Source: Micromussa lordhowensis (Eukaryota > Cnidaria > Anthozoa > Scleractinia > Lobophylliidae). Taken from it: a stretch of 64,000 nucleotides of DNA. This document shows, in pieces, positions 56,436-64,000 of this stretch. The DNA is taken from assembly GCA_964020085.1 (NCBI GenBank), contig OZ026603.1:33555506-33619505 (forward strand), in the 5' to 3' direction. The notes beneath the pieces were generated by a model. It was not told where the DNA came from. It did no database searches and saw nothing but the letters and a program-made list of their open reading frames with translations. The position numbers and the translations under genes were made by a program. The stretch's first letter is position 1, and each line of letters opens with the position of its first letter.

Positions 56436-59400
56436 CAGGCTTGCCAAGTTTATTATTTGCTACATTTTACTTCGACTGTAAATAATCATTCAGAGGCAAC
56501 CTCTTGGAGTGAGCTCCTCACTAAAAACCCGAAAATGTCACTTCAATCCCAGTCAAGGTAGAACATTGCTAATAATTTTGTTTAAGTAAGTAGGTAGTGA
56601 GTAACTCTTACCATTTTAACTTCTTCCATGGCCCAGATGTTGGCAACGTACATGTCAACTCGCACCTCGGCTGCAGAACCTAGATAACGTTTAAAAAGAA
56701 CGTCTTGCTGAAAAAGATGTTTGATTTACTAAGTTGTGTACGGTTTACAGCACACATTTGAATGCTCGAAGACGACGGATTGAGATTAGTTTTCTTATGT
56801 CTTTGCATGCCTTCAGAAGCCATCGTTAATATGATAACAGCTCTAAGAATTACCCAATTTTAACAGTTTGTGAAGTACAGACAACTTCTGATGGGACAGG
56901 AAAGGTGGAAAATAACACGTAAATACAAACTGCATTTACATTCCCTTCCTCGTTCCGTATGCAATGACTAAGCATGAGCTTCGATTCGCGAAACGCTGAG
57001 CAGAACTTAGATTCCAACTCGTCTTGGTACTGCATTACTCACCCTTCACACCAGGCCTGATCCTTTTGTCGTAGTCTTTCAAAAGAGTTTCCACTATCCA
57101 GGTAGAGTTTTCGTAAGCCTTGAACGACCTGTTTTGACTGGAAGATACAACAGTAAGACAATATGATCGTTCGCCAAGGATTAAAAAAATCTTCAGATTT
57201 CAGTCCAGGTTCCAGTTTTTTGGCGTTTTCACTCCGAGGCTAGCACCCATTCAAATTCATTGGAACAGAAGGAAGAGTTAACATTAGAAAAGAGTTTAGC
57301 TCCCGCAGCATTGATTTGGTATACCAACATGGCCGCCATTTCATTGTTTTGGAACACCAATATGGCTGCCGTGACATCATGTCACGCCCTACACCCCACA
57401 ATAGGATTCAGTTATACCCTGGAGCAGGATTCAAACCGGAGACAGATTCTTTTCCTTTTTTCGCTCACAAGAGAAAACTTTTTCGTCGATGACAGACAGA
57501 AACTCACAAAACGTGAGTGCTTCTACCACTCGCTCTATCTGGACATTACCGTGTTCCAGACTTTTCTGAGGATTTAGATTAGATTTGTTATTGTTTTACA
57601 CTATTTACAGAAATTATAACTTTAACAGTGTTTACAGAAAGCACATTAATTAAAAAGAGAAAGGAAATATAACAAATAGCCAAGATCAAGTGTGCTCAGT
57701 GGTACAAAAAAAAACTATATTGGCAAAAATTCTTGGTAACATCATAGTGTTAATTTCAAGTGCGAAAAGACCCAATAATGAAAAGTACAGTGAACACAAT
57801 CAGTGAGTTGAGCGTAAGACGTAAACACACACAAAAAAACGTCAACTTGTTATCTGGATATGAAACCAAATTCTCGAAACTTGCATTAAAAGAACGAGCA
57901 TACACGTAGACTGTTTCTTTCTTTGGTTGAGTGCTACAAGATCGTTTTTGGCATAAACAAGCTAAACTTTGACGATCTTTTTTAACTCACCTAGTGCAAT
58001 TCAACCCGCGCTAAACACCAGTCTGATAAGTTCTATACCCCAGTCTGATAAGCTCTATACTAACCAAGCAAAGTGAAATCCATAGAAATATTATTTCCTA
58101 TCCGAATTGTGCGAGACTGGAATAGACTACCAGGGTCTATTGTTGAGGCTGGCAGCCTGATCCGTTTAAAGACTGCGCTAAAACGCTTCTTAAATATACA
58201 TTCATTGTTTGTCAGTGACCTGATTCATATTTTGTAAATAGTTATTTAATATTCTATTTTATATAGTTTCATTGTACATAGTTTATATCTGTTTTATCCT
58301 TTTACTTAGGGAAAAGCTATAGGGTGGACCTCTAGTTTTCCTTTTCAAGCTGTGCTTTTTTTTGTATTTTACTTTTCATCATCTCGAATAAAACAGTTTG
58401 GTACTCTACAGGTTTTCTACAAGGAGTTATTTCTAGCTTGGAAAGTCACATAAACGCAGTTCCAACTGATACCTGTCTTCAGAAACCGATACACGTAAAA
58501 ATATTCACAGCAGTTGTTTTGCACAACACCGATTTCATTCGCTACTAATTTTTTTACCACTGTTCTTCGACGGACGAAAGCGATCCCGATCATTATCTTT
58601 ACCACACAGACAAAGAAAAAGCAGCCATGCACATGACGGCGTCTTTAAAAGTTGTAAACTGGTTGCGAATTATTGAAAACACAATACATCGAGACTGATT
58701 GCATGCAATGGAAAATATAAATTTTTGCCCTTAGGAAGGCTTCTTTACGAACAGAATGCAAAAGAATCGAATTGTCTTTAAGATTTCTAACTTCATAACA
58801 GCCTTTCTGAGATTGCGATAAAAGTTTCACTTTGCTCTGTGAAAGATTAATTTAATTTAAACTTACACACAAACTCCCGTGATTGTATTATTTGCTGGAC
58901 ACGACATCTTTTCAGTTGCCGGCCTTTTACATACGTCTTCTGCAAACAAGTTAATCATCATATTTTTCCTTTTTGGGGGGAAAGAAGTAATTTTAACATT
59001 CGCCAAACCTGTGAAACGTTTCTATGGTGTTAATTTTGGTAATGAATGCCGCGAGGTGGTCAAAATTCAGTGAGACAATAGATTCCATAGCGACATCTCT
59101 TCGCCATAGCATAATCTAAAATGATCAAAGTTTGACTCAGCTGAGTTTCACTGTCTTGTTAAATTTCTGTTTTAAGCTCACTTAAAAACACAACAATGAA
59201 GCGTTCTACCAGCAATGTTGGAACCATAATTCCGAAATATGTAAGGTCAAGTTTTTCTCAAGTGTTAACTATAAAAAAATGAATTTAAACACTGGGTTCG
59301 TTTGCAACGTGTGGAATCCGCAGTAACCAGATCGTAAGGGCAACATACGAGTTACAAACAAGACTCACCTGGAAACGTTTGCAGAGAACTGTTCGCATGA

Positions 59401-59460
59401 ACAAACAAGAACGGCCATCAACATCAGCGCAGTTTGTAGTCCGTCATTTTTGTTTGACAT
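53858..59460 (-). CDS. Cys-loop ligand-gated anion channel, paralogue of the plus-strand gene, 8 exons
   Basis: Coding exons 59460-59369, 57128-57043, 56670-56612, 56173-55947, 55444-55362, 55149-55003, 54751-54384 and 54121-53858 sum to 1,326 nt (441 aa), in phase throughout. An N-terminal hydrophobic signal ([12 protein letters not shown]) is followed by [40 protein letters not shown] and a Cys-loop [16 protein letters not shown]2 begins [14 protein letters not shown], so anion selectivity is expected. M4 reads [16 protein letters not shown], close to the C-terminus HTKS. Exons of 227, 83 and 147 nt are identical in length to those of the plus-strand paralogue. An acceptor at 59502 shows a noncoding 5' exon upstream, with a possible donor near 60590. 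The M3-M4 loop is shorter and encoded in one exon with M4. Confidence 0.92.
56283..56435 (+). repeat. Penelope-type 3' end fragment
   Basis: CGACGAAGGGCCCACGCTCG, then AAACGTCAGCTTCCGAATC, resembles the conserved hairpin near the end of Penelope-like elements. It is followed by GGTGGCCAATTCACATTATC, shared with 34640-34690. It lies in intron 3 of the minus-strand channel gene. Confidence 0.6.
57321..57384 (-). repeat. Partial copy of the 51440-51618 MITE
   Basis: ACCAACATGGCCGCCATTTC and ACACCAATATGGCTGCCGTG match the interior of that MITE in reverse complement, continuing to GACATCATGTCAC. It lies in intron 1 of the minus-strand channel gene. Confidence 0.65.
58088..58238 (+). pseudogene. 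LINE ORF2 C-terminal fragment
   Basis: The frame reads [20 protein letters not shown], then [11 protein letters not shown], and ends at TAA. It matches the common C-terminus of CR1-like LINEs (RxWNxLP motif). It is truncated and lies in intron 1 of the minus-strand channel gene. Confidence 0.75.
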
Positions 59461-59501
59461 TCTCGTAGACTTAGCGAAACCGGTGACTTAACTTTACTGC
59501 A

Positions 59502-62500
59502 CTGAAAGAAAGACAATAGAGTCAAGTAGAAGCGACATTTGAGTCAACAAGGAATTCATAAAGTAGTAACCGCTTGGATTTGTCTGGTAAAAAGTAATGT
59601 TTGTAGCTTCGATTGTCTGTACCAGAATTCCTTACGTATAAACATCTCTGTTATGGAAAACTCAAAGTCCATTTGATGTTTCATGTCAAAAAATTTGCAC
59701 ATGAATGACTTGTACTAATCAAAAAGAGAATTTGTAAGTATAAGGCAGGCAATTATACACGTGGAGCTAAATAAGGTAAACCTTCATGTAATGTATAAAA
59801 ACATATTTTATACATAAAATAAATACATATTTTGTTTTAAACTTTGATCATAATATTTACCTTTAAATCAAAAGTTATGCGTTTCAACCTAAATCTAAAT
59901 GAAACCTTAATATTCTTGCTTTTTAATTAAGGTGTGGCATCGATCTTTCCTCTTAAAGAAAAAACAACTTAGCACAACAGAACAAATATTGTAAAGAAAC
60001 CTGGAAAAGAATTTAATGAAATGAAAATAAAAGAGACAGCAATGAACCTTAAACAATAACTTTTTCTGTGATACAATTCTTTAAAATCGGACTTGTCAAA
60101 ACCTTTTCCTGTCTGCTGTCTGAATTAATGAAGTACGTTTTTGTTGACGTTGAGTGCCATTGAACAGATTCGTTTGAAGTTTTGGGAACATAACTGAATG
60201 GCAAGGAAGTGCATGACAGTGAAAGAAACTGAATCTTGTGAGTGGAAAATTTTAAAGAAACTGCCTTTGCACTATCGGAATCCCGTTTCAAAACATCGTT
60301 TGATTCCTATAAGAAGCACAAAATGATTTTTAAGTCGTACAATTAAATCGTGCGAGTCTGCAAAGAAAAAAAATAGAATACTGCTGTTCACTCCAGTTTT
60401 CAGTACGCTGTGTCCTTCAGTCTGGACAATGAGAGAAGAAACAACAAAACGCTTTCAGACGACTACAGCGACATCTGAAAGCTATTAGTTACAAGCCGAC
60501 CCATGGAGCCTTCAAAAGGTTACTTCATGCATGCCAAACTAGATAAATGCCAAACAAGCGTTTGTATAAAAAAAAACCAATTGCTTACCGCGACCTTGTC
60601 GACGGCTTCTGAGAGTACAAACACGAGAACTACCCATTCTCGTCCATTTAAAGTGCTATTTAGACACACAGATTGACGTGCAGATACCCCTGAGGTAGAG
60701 GTTTTGATTGCCTACGTTTTTCTGCTGCAGGGGGTATTCAAAGTTTACTTCGTCAGCCTAGAGTCGCTGTCGAAAAGCTCTTTGTTGACCTAATCAATAT
60801 TGCATGAGCAATCTGCCGGAGTCCATTTGAAAAGAATAACAGCTCATTTACAAGGGTCATTATCACATGGAAACTCTTCCTGAAGTCATTGTTCACATCT
60901 CACATTTCAAATATTCAGGCAATACAACAGAGATAACTAGAAACAGCATGCATAATTTAGAACTTAACAATGACAGGAGACTGGGTAAAATCCTTAAAAT
61001 GATAGATCCAAAATTTTCAACATTAGCAACCCTTGCAACCTCTTAAAGTTATTTTAAAAAATAAGTTTCTTGTTCGACATTCAACGTATTTCCCTCACAT
61101 TCTGCACGGTAAGTAAATACCAATTTATCATATCTTTGTAGAAGTTTGCGGGACACAATTTTATTTTCGCTAAATATGTCAAAGAGATAAACAAAAACGC
61201 CGATGTAAACAATATCACCTTGTATGACATAAATAATAAATGCTCTAAAGTGAAATACTTTCAAAAAGTCTTAAACAAGTTGATATCCTGAGGACAAACT
61301 CTTTCAAAAGCGAATGCGTGGGCAATAAATATTGACACCAGAGGGTTCTAAAAGGAGATTGCAATATAAAATTCCACTTTCTGATGTTAAACTTCTCTCC
61401 TGATGAGTCCTGCTGCTTTAAAATAGCAAGGTCGTTTTAATCAAATTGATATTTTCCAGCTGAAGAAGCGTCGTATTTTGTGAAAGACCTGTGGGGTACC
61501 TTAGTACAACATACAAATCTTAACATAAAAAACGTCGAATGACTGAAAAGTTTAAAAATAGATTTCGTATTTCTCTTAGAATAGTTTCTCGCGGCGTTAC
61601 ATAAAATTATAAGCAACTTAAAGAAAAACACTCAACGCAACGCTAAAGAAAGTCAAAATTATCCGCGACATCTGAAACCCCTAAAGAATTGAGAAATTGA
61701 GAAATTTAAGAGTCACATCACAAAAGATTTAAGTTTATTACCGGGTATATGGTTGCATTTTCCTATCGAGTTGTGAACCGCTGAAATGCAGGTATAAAAT
61801 TACTACATAATGCCCGACTTGTTCACTAAAATATATTTAGAGTCTCTGTCTGCATTCAAATTCATGGGTATTAATTACTAATCTCCAAACAGCGGTTACT
61901 AATCCAACAACACCTCATACTCCAAACTTTTGCCTGAGTGCTATCGATTTGAAGATTTCCAAAACAAATTTACTTCACGACACAGCATATGCAAATTTAA
62001 GTTTAATTAGAAAAGGTATGAGGTGAAAGATGGTAAAAATGTCGCGAAGGCATGACAACAGCTTCAGTGAAAGAGAGGCATCAATATACATAACGATGAT
62101 AAATACTTTTTTCCTAACAATCGGCATCAAAGGCGAAGAAATTATTTTACAAATAAATGAAGTGAATATTTTGGCCAAATTTAAAAGGAAGAGTGGTGAC
62201 TGATATAGATTTTTGTGAGATGTCGCTCCTTTCCTTTTCCAGTAAAGAGAAAAAGAACATTTTCCAGTGGTATAAGAAACAATACTACATCGCTACATTT
62301 CTTTGGTTCACAATTTCAAAGCTGAAATTGGAAAGCTTTCTTGATAAAATCCACCAATATATGATATTAGTACCATTGCATTTCATTCGTTATATATTCT
62401 GTATGAATAATGAAATACAAACAAAGAAAAGGTAAAATAAAAACCTTAAACCACCACAATGAGAGAAAAAAAAAACACTCAACCGTTTTTTTTATTGTAG

Positions 62501-64000
62501 AAGTACGTTTTTAAAATAAACTTTAACTTTGGATTTTGGGTTAGTTTGGTGGATTTGGATTTTCATTTCCTAAAAAATAATAATGAATTAAATATACTAC
62601 GATTAAAGTGAACTTTTATCACAGACCTCTTTACCACCCGTATATATCTTTAAAAGTTCAACACATGAAAAAATAAATGGCTTGAAAACCTATCGTGCCA
62701 TAAGCGCAGAACATTACGGGAGAACGTGCTTGATGTTCGTAAATTTAATTTGCTGACGCAAAATATTACAAATAGCTCGGTGAGGAATATTCTGTTTAAA
62801 CTTGCTCGTGGTAAAACCTACTTCTAAGCTGACTTCTAATTCCTTAATATCTTGAAGCTAGAGGCATTAGTGAAGGAGAATCGTACGATTGAAATAAATA
62901 ATCAGATCGAAAAGTTTCACAAACCTTTTAAGAATCAGGTAAAGTTCCCGCTGAACTCCATAAAGCGATTCCACAACAGGGAACCACGAGCTTCTGTAAG
63001 CCCACGGAATTTTAAGTATTTTCAACTATTGGCTTTGTGTTCGCCGATTTGTGGTTGTACAAATAAACTCGCTCCTAGAGAAAGTTAACTTCAATCTTCC
63101 AACTAATCTGCCGGTGATAGTATAGTAGCCTCTGAAAAAGCAAGATGATTTCCAGAGTTTTAATTATTGCTGAACCACTTACGTGGGCAATTAGCTAATA
63201 GTTTTATCACCACCTTATGGAAATGAGGCCTGTATTACCTATCTTCATAAAGTCTGTCGGTCAGTGTCTTAGAGGAATTAAACTAAGAAAGCAAAAAAAC
63301 GTCAGATTTTCACGCCTTTTGCACTTTAATTAAAGGTGCTTTAACCTGCTGTATCTCAATGTAAACTCATCATCTCAATGGCTTAGCTTTTCGATGAATA
63401 TAGAAAGATAAAGAGCTGAAGCAGGAGTCCTAACAATCAGAAAGTAACAAATTTAATACGACTTCTGATGAACAGAATAATGAGAGTTTCAAACGAGGTT
63501 AACTTTGTTGGTTTTAGCTAGCTTTCCCGCATTATTAAAGTTGTATTAAGCTCAAAGAAAACAGCCCATTGATGATTGATGTTGTCATTGAGAAAGCTTT
63601 TTATCTCGCCACTGCCATAATTAAAAACCTGTGTTGGTTATTAATTCGAAAGCTCTTATATTCATACAGGAAGGTCTCCGTTGTTTTGGGTCGACCACGC
63701 AGTTGCTAACAAGAGAATCTTATCTTTTTTTTCTTGCATGCGCAATACGGTGAATACCTTATAAGCATCCCAAAGGCTTATATCACAAAAATTGTAGTGG
63801 TTACAACGACTATTAAAAGCGTTACATTGTCAGTGGATGGAATGAGATTTTATCCATTTCCTGTAATTATTCTTTTGTTCAAAACTTCCAATACAATTGA
63901 TCGCGGCATTCTACAATTGTCATTTGTCTCTTCCAAGTTAAAACAAACACCATTAACAAATGAACATTAACAGACTTTCTGCTGTTTCTCAAGTGACCAA
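59502..64000. other. No supported coding gene
   Basis: The AT-rich sequence shows only short open frames without recognisable motifs. The left part may contain the noncoding first exon and promoter of the minus-strand channel gene: a donor-like CGCGGTAAGC reads on minus near 60590. No clear repeats or RNA genes were seen in the remainder. Confidence 0.5.

Noticed and set aside
1..64000. CRISPR arrays, operons or prophage
   Set aside because: Exons with consensus GT-AG introns and animal gene families show this is eukaryotic nuclear DNA; none of the tandem repeats has CRISPR spacer structure.

Overview
The window looks like nuclear DNA of an anthozoan cnidarian, most likely a stony coral. This is inferred from AT-rich intron-bearing genes, a BRCA2 with animal-type architecture, anion-type Cys-loop receptors, intronless class A GPCRs, and dense Penelope, LINE, SINE and foldback/MITE repeats. 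No species can be named from sequence alone.

Positions 1-25144 hold one minus-strand gene, BRCA2, starting at 25144 and running off the left edge. I joined 14 exons by splice signals and reading phase. They run from a PALB2-binding-like N-terminal exon to the first part of the helical DNA-binding domain. The largest exon (2927-7813) carries about 20 BRC (RAD51-binding) repeats, 12 of them near-identical and in tandem. Inside the BRCA2 intron 7814-14363, on the opposite strand, sits a complete secreted chymotrypsin-like serine protease (8653-13704). Its propeptide is encoded by eight tandemly duplicated 42-45 nt symmetric micro-exons plus one decayed copy. Other BRCA2 introns hold a 5'-truncated Penelope-like element with inverted terminal repeats, a tRNA-like SINE, a MITE and a large foldback.

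Positions 25166-32829 are intergenic, with a BRCA2 promoter-proximal uORF at one end and a 654-bp MITE-like element at the other.

Positions 32830-59460 hold two Cys-loop anion-channel genes arranged tail to tail: one on plus (32830-48502, ten exons, about 497 aa) and one on minus (53858-59460, eight exons, about 441 aa). Several exon lengths and all shared splice phases are the same, so they are paralogues. The 9.2-kb intron 2 of the plus gene contains two intronless, related rhodopsin-class GPCR genes on the minus strand (36478-37356 and 40748-41689), plus palindromic and nested transposable elements.

The gap between the channels (48503-53857) holds a decayed LINE reverse transcriptase, foldbacks and a MITE. 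From 59502 to 64000 I see no convincing coding gene.

Two themes stand out. One is strong local tandem duplication within genes: BRC repeats inside one exon, and micro-exons inside an acidic propeptide. The other is genes nested in introns of unrelated genes on the opposite strand.
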